Positions 1 through 8,071 of a stretch of DNA of 64,000 nt are shown here, piece by piece. The stretch lies in the NCBI GenBank assembly GCA_021793155.1, contig JAJYTF010000013.1:1-64000 (forward strand), in the 5' to 3' direction. The notes beneath the pieces were generated by a model. The model was not told the origin of the DNA, searched no databases, and saw only the letters and a program-made list of their open reading frames with translations. Numbering within the stretch: position 1 is the stretch's first letter; each line of letters starts with the position of its first letter. The stretch is from Pseudomonadota bacterium. Its GTDB lineage: Bacteria > Pseudomonadota > Alphaproteobacteria > Rhodospirillales > Magnetospirillaceae. A program made the position numbers and the translations under genes.

Positions 1-424
1 CGGCCAGCGAGGCGACGCCTTCCTGGATGCGGGCGCCGCCCGAATCGTTCAACCCGATCACCGGCGCGCCGACCTTCAGCGCATGGTCCATGATCTTGCA
101 GATCTTTTCGGCATGCGCCTCCGACAGTGAGCCGCCGAACACCGTGAAGTCCTGGCTGAAGACGAACACCAGCCGGCCGTTGACCGTGCCGTAGCCGGTG
201 ACCACGCCGTCGCCGGTGATGGCCTGCTTGTCCATGCCGAAATCGGTGCAGCGGTGTTCGACGAACATGTCCCATTCCTCGAAGGAATCGGGATCGAGGA
301 ACAATTCGATCCGCTCGCGCGCCGTCAGCTTGCCCTTGGCGTGCTGGGCTTCGATCCGCTTTTCGCCGCCGCCCAGCCTGGCGCGGTTCCGCTTTTCGTC
401 GAGTTGGCGAAGAATTTGCTGCAT
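1..424 (-). CDS. pccB: Propionyl-CoA carboxylase beta subunit, N-terminal part (runs off the window)
   Basis: This is the carboxyltransferase subunit that moves the carboxyl group from biotin to propionyl-CoA, giving methylmalonyl-CoA. Only the first 141 codons are present. The translation begins [20 protein letters not shown] and contains the family features [17 protein letters not shown], the [20 protein letters not shown] stretch and the acyl-CoA oxyanion-hole segment [13 protein letters not shown]. The start ATG (complement of 422-424) fits the usual N-terminus of the family. It is divergent from an ScfR-type regulator, and several TTGCAA boxes lie in the gap, so propionyl-CoA-responsive control is likely. 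Acetyl-CoA or methylmalonyl-CoA carboxyltransferases share this fold, but the neighbouring regulator favours PccB. Confidence 0.9.
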   Translation of the reverse strand, partial: MQQILRQLDEKRNRARLGGGEKRIEAQHAKGKLTARERIELFLDPDSFEEWDMFVEHRCTDFGMDKQAITGDGVVTGYGTVNGRLVFVFSQDFTVFGGSLSEAHAEKICKIMDHALKVGAPVIGLNDSGGARIQEGVASLA

Positions 425-477
425 CGTTTCCCTCTCCCTCCCGGCGATGCCGGACCGCCATCACTTACTCACGGACA

Positions 478-570
478 TTGCAAACCTTGCAACTGCCTCT
501 TTACAAAAAAAGGCGAGGTTGCAAAGGTGATTGCAAAGCCTGCCAGCAAATTTGCAAATCTTGCGAAGGA
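478..570. promoter_or_regulatory. Cluster of TTGCAA boxes between pccB and its regulator (probable PccR/ScfR operators)
   Basis: Three pairs of TTGCAA-type half sites are visible. They are TTGCAAACCTTGCAA at 478-492, GTTGCAAAGGTGATTGCAAA at 518-537 and TTTGCAAATCTTGCGAA at 551-567. The middle pair has the 8-4-8 layout (12-bp centre spacing) that I recall for the PccR site of Rhodobacter, TTTGCAAA-N4-TTTGCAAA. The outer pairs have 9-bp spacing. The last pair overlaps the region just upstream of the regulator's start, which suggests autoregulation as well as control of pccB. Confidence 0.75.
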
Positions 571-579
571 TGAACTGCG

Positions 580-2004
580 ATGGCCGACAAGCTGTTCCTC
601 GGCTACAAACTGCGCCGCCTGCGGGAGCAGCGGAAACTGAGCCAGGCGGCGTTGGCCGGGCTTCTGGAGATTTCGCCCAGCTATCTGAACCAGTTGGAGA
701 ACAACCAGCGCCCCTTGACCGTCTCGGTGTTGCTGCGCATCACCAAGGTGTTCGACATGGAGTTGTCGGCGCTGGTCGAGGACGACGACGCGCGGCTCGT
801 GGCCGGCTTGCGTGAAGCGCTTAATGATCCGGCCCTCGGGGCGGGGACGGTGGGGCTGGCGGAATTGCGCAACGCCTCGGCGGCTTCGCCCGAACTGGCC
901 AAGCGGGTTCTGGCTCTTTACCAGTCCTATCAGCACCTGCGTGAGCGCCTGCAGTCGGTGGCCGATACCCTGCCCAGCGGCGACGACCTGGAGGTCTGGA
1001 ACCCCCCGCGCTTCCCCTACGAGGCCGTCCGCGACTTCTTCTATTACTGTAACAACTACTTTGATCCCCTTGATCAGGCAGCAGAACGGCTTTACGAGGC
1101 CGAAGGCCTGCGCTCGGCGGAACTGGAGCGTGGCCTGATCGACCATTTGAAGTCTCGGCACGACGTCCGGGTACGCCTGGTGGCGGCCGAGGCGGGGGGG
1201 AGCATGCGGCATTTCGACCACGACTCGCGCACTCTGTCGCTGTCGGCGCTGCTCAACCCGTCCAGCCGTTGCTTCAATCTGGCGCATCAGGTCGGGCTGC
1301 TGAGCTGCCGCGACATCATCGACGAGATCGTCGCCTCTGCCCGCCTTCCCAGCGAGGATGCACGTTCCATCTGCCGGGTCGGCCTGGCCAACTATTTCGC
1401 CGGGGCGCTGGTCATGCCCTACCGCGCCTTCGCCGAGCAGGCCCGGCTGCTCCGCCACGACGTGGAGCTTCTGCAAAGCCGGTTCGGCGCCAGCTTCGAG
1501 CAGGTCTGCCACCGTCTCAGCACCCTTCAACGGCCCGGCGCACGCGGGGTCCCATTCTACTTCGTACGGGTCGACATGGCCGGCAACATCACCAAGCGCC
1601 ATAGCGCCACCCGCTTTCATTTCACCCGGTTTGGCGGGGCCTGCCCGTTATGGAACGTCCACGAGGCCTTTGCCCATCCCAGCAAGATCCTGGTCCAATT
1701 GGCCCGCATGCCCGACGGCGTGGCCTATGTCTGCGTCGCCCGCACGGTTACAAAGCGGGGCGGCGCCTATCTGCGGCCCGACCGCCACTTCGCCGTCGGC
1801 CTGGGCTGCGAGACGGCCTATGCTTCGGAAGTGGTCTATTCCGCAGGCCTCGATCTGGCCGGCGAGCAGGCCGCGGTACCGATCGGCGTGAATTGCCGGG
1901 TCTGCGAGCGGCCCGACTGCCAGCAGCGCGCATTTCCTCCTATCGGTAGCCATATTACCGTTGATGAAAACAACCGCAGCTTCGTTCCGTATCTCTTTGA
2001 TTAA
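580..2004 (+). CDS. pccR: ScfR-family short-chain fatty acyl-CoA regulator (PccR-like)
   Basis: This is a 474-residue transcription factor. It has an N-terminal XRE helix-turn-helix (about residues 8-65, LRRLREQRKLSQAALAGLLE then SYLNQLENNQRPLT), a central ImmA/IrrE-like region (about 150-300) and a C-terminal DUF2083-type domain ending in the Cys-bearing GVNCRVCERPDCQQRAF. This architecture defines the ScfR group (RamB, PccR, MccR) that senses short-chain acyl-CoAs. Divergence from pccB and the TTGCAA boxes in the gap point to PccR. The start is supported by GAAGGA nine bases upstream. Ligand identity is inferred from the neighbour. Confidence 0.85.
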   Translation: MADKLFLGYKLRRLREQRKLSQAALAGLLEISPSYLNQLENNQRPLTVSVLLRITKVFDMELSALVEDDDARLVAGLREALNDPALGAGTVGLAELRNASAASPELAKRVLALYQSYQHLRERLQSVADTLPSGDDLEVWNPPRFPYEAVRDFFYYCNNYFDPLDQAAERLYEAEGLRSAELERGLIDHLKSRHDVRVRLVAAEAGGSMRHFDHDSRTLSLSALLNPSSRCFNLAHQVGLLSCRDIIDEIVASARLPSEDARSICRVGLANYFAGALVMPYRAFAEQARLLRHDVELLQSRFGASFEQVCHRLSTLQRPGARGVPFYFVRVDMAGNITKRHSATRFHFTRFGGACPLWNVHEAFAHPSKILVQLARMPDGVAYVCVARTVTKRGGAYLRPDRHFAVGLGCETAYASEVVYSAGLDLAGEQAAVPIGVNCRVCERPDCQQRAFPPIGSHITVDENNRSFVPYLFD

Positions 2005-2203
2005 GCGCATGAAACGGCGGTGTTGATCGGCGCCGACGCTCACGGGCGGGGCCGGGTGAAAATCGCACCAGTAGAATTTTGAATTCGAAATATGCCATAA
2101 AATGGCGCAGTGGATGGGGTCTCGGGCGCCGTGACGGCGCACTGACGTAACAGGTAAGGACTGTCTCCCCAACCGTCTTCCCCGATCGGGAAGGAGCGAG
2201 AGG

Positions 2204-3559
2204 GTGTTCGTGCCGCGTTTGGTCGCCAAGGCATTGCCGGGCTGGTTGGTTGCCGGTTCCCTGTTGGGTGCCGCAGCCTGTTCTCCGATCGACCGGACCC
2301 TTGACGTCGCGGCCGGCCCTGCTGGGGCCGAGGGCGTGATCGACTTCGGCCTGGCCATGATCCAGGATCGCTATCTTGAGCCCGTGGTCATCGGGGATAT
2401 CGCCTTCGAAGGCATGCGCGGCCTGTCGAAAATCGATGCGGCCGTGACCATCGACCGTCCGGAGCCGCGACACCTGATATTGTTCTATCGGAAGGAAATG
2501 CAGGCGGAATATACAGCCCCGGCCGATGATGACGCCGATGGCTGGTCCCGCCTGATCGTGGCGGTGAGGCACGATGCTTCCGCTGTTTCGCGCCAACTGC
2601 GCGACGCCGACGACGACATCTTTTGCCAGGCCGTTCTCCGCGCCAGTCTGGCCAGGCTCGACCGGTTCTCCCGCTACGTAGGACCAGACGAAGCCCGCCG
2701 GCGACGAGCGGTGAGGGACGGTGCAGGCGCGGATCCCGAAGATGCTGCTTCGCCCGCGGTGACCATGAGCCTGGCCCGCGGCGTCGCGACGATCGGCATT
2801 TCAACCTTTAGACACGGCACCGCAGATAGGGTGGCCAGAGACCTGGTGGAAGCCGAGGGCGCTCCGGGCTTCAAAGGGGTAGTCTTGGATCTGCGGGGCA
2901 CACCGGGCGGGCGGTTGGACGAAGGGGTGGCCGTCGCTCGCCTGTTCATCGATCACGGCTCGATCGGTCTGACCCGCGGCCGCAACCCGTCTTCAATCCA
3001 GATCTATGACGCGATACCCGGCGAACCCGGCAAGATTATGCCCCTGATCGTTCTGGTCGACGGCGGTTCGGCTTCGGCCGCCGAAATCTTGGCGGCCGCA
3101 CTCCAGGATTCGGGGAGGGCCGTGCTCGTCGGCACCAATACCTATGGCAAAGGCACCGTCCAGACGGTGATCCGCATGCCCAATGACGGGGAAATGACCC
3201 TCTCCTGGGCACGCTTTTACGGCCCGAGCGGTTATCCCCTGCACGGGCTGGGAGTATTGCCGACGATCTGTACCGCCGACGACGCTGCCGACCCGGCGGC
3301 TCTCCTCGCCTCGGTTACGAAACCCCATCCGGCGGTGGCCGCCAATATCGCGGTCTGGCGGGCTACTACTATCGACGAAACGGCGCTCCGTGGACGCCTT
3401 CGGGCTGTGTGCCCGGCCGGGCGGCACGGCCATGCGTCAGGCGATCTGGCCGTGGCCCGGGATCTCATCAACGACCAGAGTCTTTATCAGCGGGCCCTGG
3501 CCTTGACTGCGCCCGTGGCCGCCTTGGCGACCACGGCACTGGTGACACCGCGACGCTGA
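2204..3559 (+). CDS. S41-family (C-terminal-processing-like) peptidase lipoprotein lacking a PDZ domain
   Basis: A 451-residue putative envelope serine protease. The start is GTG with AAGGAG seven bases upstream. An N-terminal hydrophobic stretch ends in LGAAAC (Cys26), a plausible lipobox. The S41 core is intact: VVLDLRGTPGG, then GGSASAAEI with probable nucleophile Ser291, Asp302, and Lys316 in YGKGTVQ, with the same spacing as the Ser/Asp/Lys of Tsp. It is clearly paralogous to the 533-residue protein at 61631-63232, but the roughly 75-80 residues forming the PDZ domain there are missing between FSRYVG and the core. Substrate unknown. Confidence 0.85.
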   Translation: MFVPRLVAKALPGWLVAGSLLGAAACSPIDRTLDVAAGPAGAEGVIDFGLAMIQDRYLEPVVIGDIAFEGMRGLSKIDAAVTIDRPEPRHLILFYRKEMQAEYTAPADDDADGWSRLIVAVRHDASAVSRQLRDADDDIFCQAVLRASLARLDRFSRYVGPDEARRRRAVRDGAGADPEDAASPAVTMSLARGVATIGISTFRHGTADRVARDLVEAEGAPGFKGVVLDLRGTPGGRLDEGVAVARLFIDHGSIGLTRGRNPSSIQIYDAIPGEPGKIMPLIVLVDGGSASAAEILAAALQDSGRAVLVGTNTYGKGTVQTVIRMPNDGEMTLSWARFYGPSGYPLHGLGVLPTICTADDAADPAALLASVTKPHPAVAANIAVWRATTIDETALRGRLRAVCPAGRHGHASGDLAVARDLINDQSLYQRALALTAPVAALATTALVTPRR

Positions 3560-3581
3560 GCCCGAGCCACCCGATACGGCG

Positions 3582-3965
3582 TCAGTCCGACGGCAATTCG
3601 GCGACGGACGGAGCCGAGCCGAATTCCACCCGAACGTTCAGCGTCCGTCCCTCCTTCATCGCCGAGCCGTTCCAACCCCGATGAACCGGCGTGAAGGCCG
3701 GGTCACTGGTCATGGTGGCGCTCAGTTCAGGATGCGGATTGCTCGGAGTCGGATAGATCGGCGACAGCTTGATATTTCCGTAACCCAGCAGCTCAAGCTG
3801 GCGCTGAAGCTGCGCCTGGCTTATCACGCCAGGGACGGTGACGACGACGCGCGGCGTTTCAGTGAGAAGTTCCGCGCCGGCCGCCGCCATTGGCAGACTA
3901 CCGGCGAGAACCACCGCCATTGCCGTGCTGGCGGCGAGGGTCCATAAATTGCGACTTGTTGACAT
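3582..3965 (-). CDS. Hypothetical secreted protein
   Basis: A 127-residue product starting MSTSRNLWTLAAS, with a Sec-type signal peptide (hydrophobic TAMAVVLAGSLPMAAAGA, cleavage near AGA/ELL). The mature part is about 100 residues with no motif I recognise. It contains a stretch (QAQLQRQLELLGYGNIKLS) typical of small exported proteins that respond to repeat-like or PepSY-like folds, but I would not assign a family. The start at 3965 is preferred over an upstream in-frame ATG because AAGGA lies at a proper distance. It is convergent with the S41 gene, and the stop codons are 22 bases apart. Confidence 0.65.
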   Translation of the reverse strand: MSTSRNLWTLAASTAMAVVLAGSLPMAAAGAELLTETPRVVVTVPGVISQAQLQRQLELLGYGNIKLSPIYPTPSNPHPELSATMTSDPAFTPVHRGWNGSAMKEGRTLNVRVEFGSAPSVAELPSD

Positions 3966-4254
3966 GGCGACCATCCTTTCTGTCGTAAACATGCAACTTT
4001 GGTCGAGTCAACGCTCTCGATAGGCCACGTATTATATGACGCCAATAGGGTGAATTGTGTCTGAAATAGCGCAATGCACAATTGTGTTGGGGGCATGGTG
4101 GCCATCGGCAGCCTTCGGCTCCCGCACTGTATCCGCCCTGCCAGATCTTCTTGATCGAAACGGAGGGGAAGGGGGTTCCCCTATCATCTTGCGCCGCGAA
4201 CCCGTGTTCCCTGACGCATGTTTGGCAGACCGGAACGAGATCCGGAGGAATGCC

Positions 4255-4821
4255 ATGGCGCAAGATCTTACAGGCAAGAGGGTCGCCATCCTGGCGACAG
4301 ATGGTTTCGAACAGAGCGAACTGACCGAACCCAAAAAGGCCCTTGAGGGCGCGGGCGCCCAGGTCGAGGTGATTGCCCCGCATGGCGGGCAGATCCAAGG
4401 GATGCGGCATCACGACAAGGGTGAAACCTGTCCGGTCGACCGGACTCTCGACCAGGCCAGTCCCGACGACTACGACGCGCTGATGCTACCGGGCGGGGTG
4501 GCGAACCCCGACCAGTTGCGCATGAACCCCATGGCGGTGGATTTCACCAAAGCTTTCTTCGAGGCGGGTAAGCCGGTGGCGGCCATCTGCCATGGACCAT
4601 GGATGCTGGTCGAGGCCGGGGTGGTGCGTGGGCGCCATGTCACCTCCTGGCCGTCGCTGAAGACGGACTTGAGGAATGCCGGCGCAGAGTGGAGCGACGA
4701 GACCGTGGTGACCGACCATGGTCTGGTGACCAGCCGGCGGCCCGACGATCTGCCGGCCTTTTGTCCGAAGATGATCGAGGAATTCGCCGAGGGGAGACAG
4801 GGAACTCGGGCCGCGCAATAG
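4255..4821 (+). CDS. DJ-1/PfpI superfamily protein (YhbO-type)
   Basis: A 188-residue cytosolic protein of the PfpI/YhbO branch. These are annotated as proteases, deglycases or glyoxalase-like stress proteins. Visible features are the N-terminal RVAILATDGFEQSELTEP (with the conserved Glu), LMLPGGVANPDQL, and the nucleophile elbow AAICHGPWMLVEAG with catalytic Cys followed by His. The start ATG at 4255 has GGAGGA close upstream. A longer in-frame extension to 4057 exists but lacks a ribosome site. The roughly 290 bases upstream (3966-4254) hold no gene I can support. Confidence 0.9.
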   Translation: MAQDLTGKRVAILATDGFEQSELTEPKKALEGAGAQVEVIAPHGGQIQGMRHHDKGETCPVDRTLDQASPDDYDALMLPGGVANPDQLRMNPMAVDFTKAFFEAGKPVAAICHGPWMLVEAGVVRGRHVTSWPSLKTDLRNAGAEWSDETVVTDHGLVTSRRPDDLPAFCPKMIEEFAEGRQGTRAAQ

Positions 4822-4917
4822 ACCTTCGGAAAATCCCCGCCGCCATGCCTTGAACCGCTCTGGCGGCAGGCCACACTTATGGGTGACCGTTCTCAGCGGA
4901 AGCCAAGAGGTGCCTTC

Positions 4918-5376
4918 ATGTCGGCGTTACGGATGATGCTCGGAGTTGGTGTGGTGCTGGCTGCGGCGGCAGGTGTTTCCGGCGCCGTTTCGGCGCGCGA
5001 GGGGCCGCCGTCCTGCGGGGCGGTCAACTTCCGGCCGGTGGCCCAGGGCATGTCGGAGGGCACCCAGGATGCGGGGATGTATCACTCGCGCTTCGGTAAG
5101 ATCGTTTTGCGGGCCGAGGTCAAGGGCGGCCAGGCGCAGAACTACTACATCGAACTGAATGGCAAGCGCCCGGCGCCGCTGCCGGGCGCCTTGCCGGCTT
5201 CGGTCAATCCCTGTCTCAACTCCAAGCATGTGAAGACACCGGCGCCGTCGGCCGGCGACCACTGCATCGGCGACCGCTTCCGCGTGGTCCTTTATCACTC
5301 CGGCAAGACCGAATACGTGATGCTGTTCGGGTTGCAGGGTGATACCTGGAAGATATGCAGCGCCTCGAAGCTGTAG
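4918..5376 (+). CDS. Hypothetical exported protein
   Basis: A 152-residue protein with a signal peptide (MSALRMMLGVGVVLAAAAG, cleavage near VSA). The start at 4918 is chosen because AGAGGTG lies just upstream. An upstream ATG at 4879 would add 13 charged residues before the signal. The mature part has four Cys (CGAVNFR, NPCLNS, DHCIGD, KICSAS) that could form two disulphides in the periplasm. I do not recognise a family. Confidence 0.65.
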   Translation: MSALRMMLGVGVVLAAAAGVSGAVSAREGPPSCGAVNFRPVAQGMSEGTQDAGMYHSRFGKIVLRAEVKGGQAQNYYIELNGKRPAPLPGALPASVNPCLNSKHVKTPAPSAGDHCIGDRFRVVLYHSGKTEYVMLFGLQGDTWKICSASKL

Positions 5377-5456
5377 GGAGGGTCTTTCTCCACATCGCGA
5401 AAGCTTTGGGCTAATCTCGTCTCATCTGCGGTTCTCATTTCTCTGCACGATGGTCG

Positions 5457-5708
5457 ATGGCTGTCTACGTCAATAAGTTGCGGCGCCGTTTTGGCGGCTT
5501 GATGCTCTGCCATTTGTTGGCGGATACGGAACAGGAACTGCACGCGATGGCGGTCCGACTCGGCCTCGATCGTTGTCTGTTTCAACCGGGCGACTTGCCT
5601 CATTACGATATTTCGCCAGGCAAGCGCGCCTTGGCCTTGGCTACAGGCGCCGTCGAGATCGACCGTCGCCAATTGGCCAAGTTGATTCGCTGCTATGACC
5701 AGCGCTGA
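5457..5708 (+). CDS. DUF4031 domain protein
   Basis: A small 83-residue protein matching what I recall of the DUF4031 family. It begins MAVYVN, followed by FGGLMLCHLLADTEQELHAM, then LPHYDISPGKRALALATGAV. These are short cytosolic proteins of unknown function in many alphaproteobacteria and actinobacteria. The gene stands alone and converges on the DoxX gene, overlapping its 3' end by 16 bases. The ribosome site is weak. Confidence 0.7.
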   Translation: MAVYVNKLRRRFGGLMLCHLLADTEQELHAMAVRLGLDRCLFQPGDLPHYDISPGKRALALATGAVEIDRRQLAKLIRCYDQR

Positions 5709-6124
5709 AAACGCCGCGCCAGTACGGCATCGAGCGACAGGGCGCCTGCGCCGCGGCTGAGCAGAACAAGGAGCATGGCCACCCATTGAACGTGGGTCGG
5801 CCAAGCCTGGGGATAGACAAAGAGCTCGATCACCGTCGTCATGCCGAGCAGGACCAGCGCTGCGCCCCGAGTGGCGAAGCCAAGTACCAGGAGCACCGGC
5901 GTGGTAAGCTCGATGGTCGCCGCCATCGGTGCCGCCCAGTCCGGTGGGATCAGCGGCACGCGGTAGTCGTCGGCGAACAATTGCAGGGTGGCGTTCCAAT
6001 CGGCCAGCTTGGTCTGGCCCGAGTTCCAGAAGACGGTGGCCACGGCGAAGCGCAGCGGCAGCGCCAGCAAAGCATAGGGCACGGCATCAAGCCGAGTGAT
6101 CAGACGTTTCACCAGAGCAACCAT
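5693..6124 (-). CDS. DoxX-family membrane protein of the bufferin operon
   Basis: A 143-residue integral membrane protein with about four hydrophobic segments. It shows the DoxX signature (RFAVATVFWNSGQTKLADW near the N-terminus, then ATIELTTPVLLVLGFATR). The start at 6124 lies inside the 3' end of the DUF2063 gene (38-base overlap), so it is the fourth gene of the bufferin operon. DoxX-type proteins often accompany DUF2282/MNIO/DUF2063 genes. A role in membrane redox chemistry linked to the metallophore is inference. Confidence 0.85.
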   Translation of the reverse strand: MVALVKRLITRLDAVPYALLALPLRFAVATVFWNSGQTKLADWNATLQLFADDYRVPLIPPDWAAPMAATIELTTPVLLVLGFATRGAALVLLGMTTVIELFVYPQAWPTHVQWVAMLLVLLSRGAGALSLDAVLARRFQRWS

Positions 6125-6818
6125 CGGACGTCTCCTGGAAACAGCCGGCCGCGAGATGTTCGGCCAGTAAGGCCAAATGGGCCGGCGACGGCTCGGCGGT
6201 GAAGCGGTCGGTCTCGAACAGCGACCGGGTGAACGCGGCGGCTTCGGCGTCGAGCGGCCGCACCGCCACCTCTCCGGCCAGCCGATGCACGGCCAGCCAA
6301 CGGGGCGCCGGGTCAACCCGCAGGCCGTGAAAATCCTCGGCCAGCACGGCGCCGCGGATCGCCTGGACCGGCCAGTTCACGGCGATCAGGCTGAACGACG
6401 GATGCGGGCGGAGGGGCAGGGCGGCGCGGGCGGGTTCGAGCGGCGGGATGTCGGCGGCGCTTGCGGCGGCGAACACCGCCCATTCCAGCCGGGCGACATC
6501 GGCGAGATAAGGCACAGGGGCGGCCGGTGCGAAGCGTTCGAGGAAGCCCGCCAACGAGCCGCCCCAGTCGTTCAGGCATCCTCCCGGCGGCGGGTGCCGG
6601 CGGGCGAAGGCCAGGGCCGCCGCTTCGAAGAAGGCGTCGCCGACCAGGCGTCCCACCGCCGGGAAGGTCAGCCGCAGGGCGGAGATCAACACCTGTTCGA
6701 TGGTGTTGCGATGAATGCTGAGCCGTTCCGGCCCCTCGACGATCCACGCCTCCGCCTGGCGGTCGCCGTGCAACAGTGCGCCTGCCATGGCCGCCTGGAT
6801 CTCACGCAGCGTCGGCAT
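6087..6818 (-). CDS. bufC: BufC/HvfC-like putative DNA-binding domain protein (DUF2063), bufferin maturation partner
   Basis: A 243-residue protein of the DUF2063 family, the partner subunit that delivers the precursor peptide to the MNIO enzyme in bufferin and oxazolin pathways. The N-terminus carries the family pattern LREIQAAMAGALL and IHRNTIEQVLISALRLTFPA, followed by VGRLVGDAFF and FLERFAPAAPVPYLADVARL. It overlaps the MNIO gene by 17 bases, which suggests translational coupling. The old label (putative DNA-binding) is historical. Context supports a recognition-subunit role. Confidence 0.9.
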   Translation of the reverse strand: MPTLREIQAAMAGALLHGDRQAEAWIVEGPERLSIHRNTIEQVLISALRLTFPAVGRLVGDAFFEAAALAFARRHPPPGGCLNDWGGSLAGFLERFAPAAPVPYLADVARLEWAVFAAASAADIPPLEPARAALPLRPHPSFSLIAVNWPVQAIRGAVLAEDFHGLRVDPAPRWLAVHRLAGEVAVRPLDAEAAAFTRSLFETDRFTAEPSPAHLALLAEHLAAGCFQETSDGCSGETSDHSA

Positions 6819-7656
6819 GACGGACCTCGTCGAGCAGCGCCTGGGCGCGCGTCGCTTCTGCGACCAGGGCGGGCAGCGGGGGGATGTGGTTGTCTCTCTC
6901 GATCAGCGTCGGTATCGGGCCGAAGCGGCGGAGGGCTCGGCGGTACAGGCTCCAGACCGCCTCGCAAACGGGCGAGCCATGGTCGTCGATCCGGATGGTT
7001 TGGTTGCCGAACCGCCGGACCGAGTGGCCGGCGAGATGGATTTCGCCGACGATGCTCACGGGAATTGCCTCCAGATAGGCGTCGGCATCCCATCCGTGGT
7101 TGCGGGCGCTGACAAAGACGTTGTTGACGTCGAGCAGGACGCCGCAGCCGGTGCGTTCGGCGGTGGCGACAAGGAACTCCCGTTCGGGCATGGTCGAGTG
7201 GCGATAACGCAGGTAGCTCGACGGGTTCTCGATCAGCACCCGCCGGCCGATGGCGTCCTGGAAGCGGGCGACATTGGCGCAAACCACCGCCAAGGCTTCC
7301 TCGGTCATCGGCAAAGGCAGAAGATCGCCGAGATAGACGCCATCTGCGATGCTCCAGGACAGATGTTCGGACACCAATCCGGCCTCGATCCGCCGGTCCA
7401 GGTCGCGAATGCGGCCGAGATGGGTGGGGTCCAGCCCATCGGCGCTGCCCAAGGACAAACCGACGCCGTGCAGCGAGATGGGGTAATCGCGGCGGGCGAC
7501 TTCCAAGGCCAGGAGCGGCGCTCCGCCTCCCATGTAATTCTCGGTGTGCACTTCCAGCCAGCCCACTGGCGGCCGGTCCCGCACCACCGACTCGTGGTGC
7601 GGGAAGCGCAGTCCGATCCCCGCCGAAGCGGGGATCGTTGCCGCAAGCGGGCTCAT
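6802..7656 (-). CDS. bufB: MNIO (DUF692) multinuclear iron enzyme, bufferin-modifying
   Basis: A 284-residue DUF692 protein, the iron-dependent oxidative enzyme that installs thiooxazole-type changes on Cys residues of bufferins. Metal-ligand regions are visible: WLEVHTENYM, SLHGVGLSLGS, SEHLSW, LIENPSSYL, LLDVNNVFVSARNHGWD, EIHLAGH and LIERDN. The start ATG overlaps the bufA stop by one base (TAATG), so translation is coupled. Codons 7-14 lie in a perfect 10-bp hairpin related to a dispersed repeat. Confidence 0.95.
   Translation of the reverse strand: MSPLAATIPASAGIGLRFPHHESVVRDRPPVGWLEVHTENYMGGGAPLLALEVARRDYPISLHGVGLSLGSADGLDPTHLGRIRDLDRRIEAGLVSEHLSWSIADGVYLGDLLPLPMTEEALAVVCANVARFQDAIGRRVLIENPSSYLRYRHSTMPEREFLVATAERTGCGVLLDVNNVFVSARNHGWDADAYLEAIPVSIVGEIHLAGHSVRRFGNQTIRIDDHGSPVCEAVWSLYRRALRRFGPIPTLIERDNHIPPLPALVAEATRAQALLDEVRHADAA
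7614..7637. repeat. Perfect 10-bp hairpin inside bufB, related to dispersed GATCCCCGC repeats
   Basis: CGATCCCCGC (7614-7623) and GCGGGGATCG (7628-7637) flank the loop CGAA. It sits about 20 nt after the bufB start on the mRNA. The same CCCCGC/GCGGGG core forms the intergenic repeat at 58040-58103. It could stabilise the upstream bufA message or limit bufB translation. That is inference. Confidence 0.7.
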
Positions 7657-7952
7657 TACATCGCCTTAAGGCTGCCGCCGTCGATTTTTTCGCAGGCGCC
7701 GGCGGGCAGCAGCACGAAGGAGCCGGGATCGCGGGCCCTGGTGGCTTGGCCGGCACAGGAATGGGCGCCCTGGGCGCAATCGTTCTTGGCGACGGAGTTG
7801 ACGCCGTAGCATTTGACCAGATGGTCCTTCATGGCGCGCGCCATGTTGTCCTTCACCGGCTGCGGCATGTCGGCCGCGGCGGCAGAGGTCAGTCCGGCGG
7901 CAAGGCCGATGGCGGAGGCGAGGACGGCGGAGGTCAGAGTCGTGCGGATCAT
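7656..7952 (-). CDS. bufA: Bufferin precursor (DUF2282), copper-binding RiPP
   Basis: A 98-residue precursor with a Sec signal peptide (to about residue 27, TSAAAA/DMP) and a 70-residue core. The four conserved Cys of type-1 bufferins are present: C48 (VKCYG), C59 (KNDCA), C66 (AHSCAG) and C87 (GACEKI). The C-terminus ends IDGGSLKAM. In characterised members the two central Cys are converted to thiooxazoles and the exported peptide binds copper. It has good AAGGAG spacing and a SigF-type promoter upstream. It is first in the order bufA-bufB-bufC-doxX. Confidence 0.93.
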   Translation of the reverse strand: MIRTTLTSAVLASAIGLAAGLTSAAAADMPQPVKDNMARAMKDHLVKCYGVNSVAKNDCAQGAHSCAGQATRARDPGSFVLLPAGACEKIDGGSLKAM

Positions 7953-8004
7953 GTCTACGGTCTCCTTGTCGAAACGGCGGCAGGAAGGCGCCGATACTCA
8001 ACCT

Positions 8005-8030
8005 TTCGGCGGACCGGGCGGGAAGGTTAC
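8005..8030 (-). promoter_or_regulatory. SigF-type ECF promoter of the bufferin operon
   Basis: On the minus strand GTAACC (complement of 8025-8030) is followed after exactly 16 bases by CGAA (complement of 8005-8008). This equals the SigF consensus I recall from Caulobacter, GTAACC-N16-CGAA. The -10 element lies about 55 bases from the bufA start. The cognate sigma gene is divergent next door. Confidence 0.85.
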
Positions 8031-8039
8031 GGGGGCTAT

Positions 8040-8058
8040 GCGAATTTTTTTAATTCGC
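8040..8058. promoter_or_regulatory. Inverted repeat GCGAATT-N5-AATTCGC upstream of sigF
   Basis: A perfect 7-bp inverted repeat with a TTTTT spacer ends 13 bases before the sigma factor ATG. It lies in an AT-rich patch within a GC-rich gap. It may be an operator, part of the sigF promoter, or a leader hairpin that limits sigF translation, since no clear ribosome site is seen. Confidence 0.5.
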
Positions 8059-8071
8059 GTACCGTGCCTCA

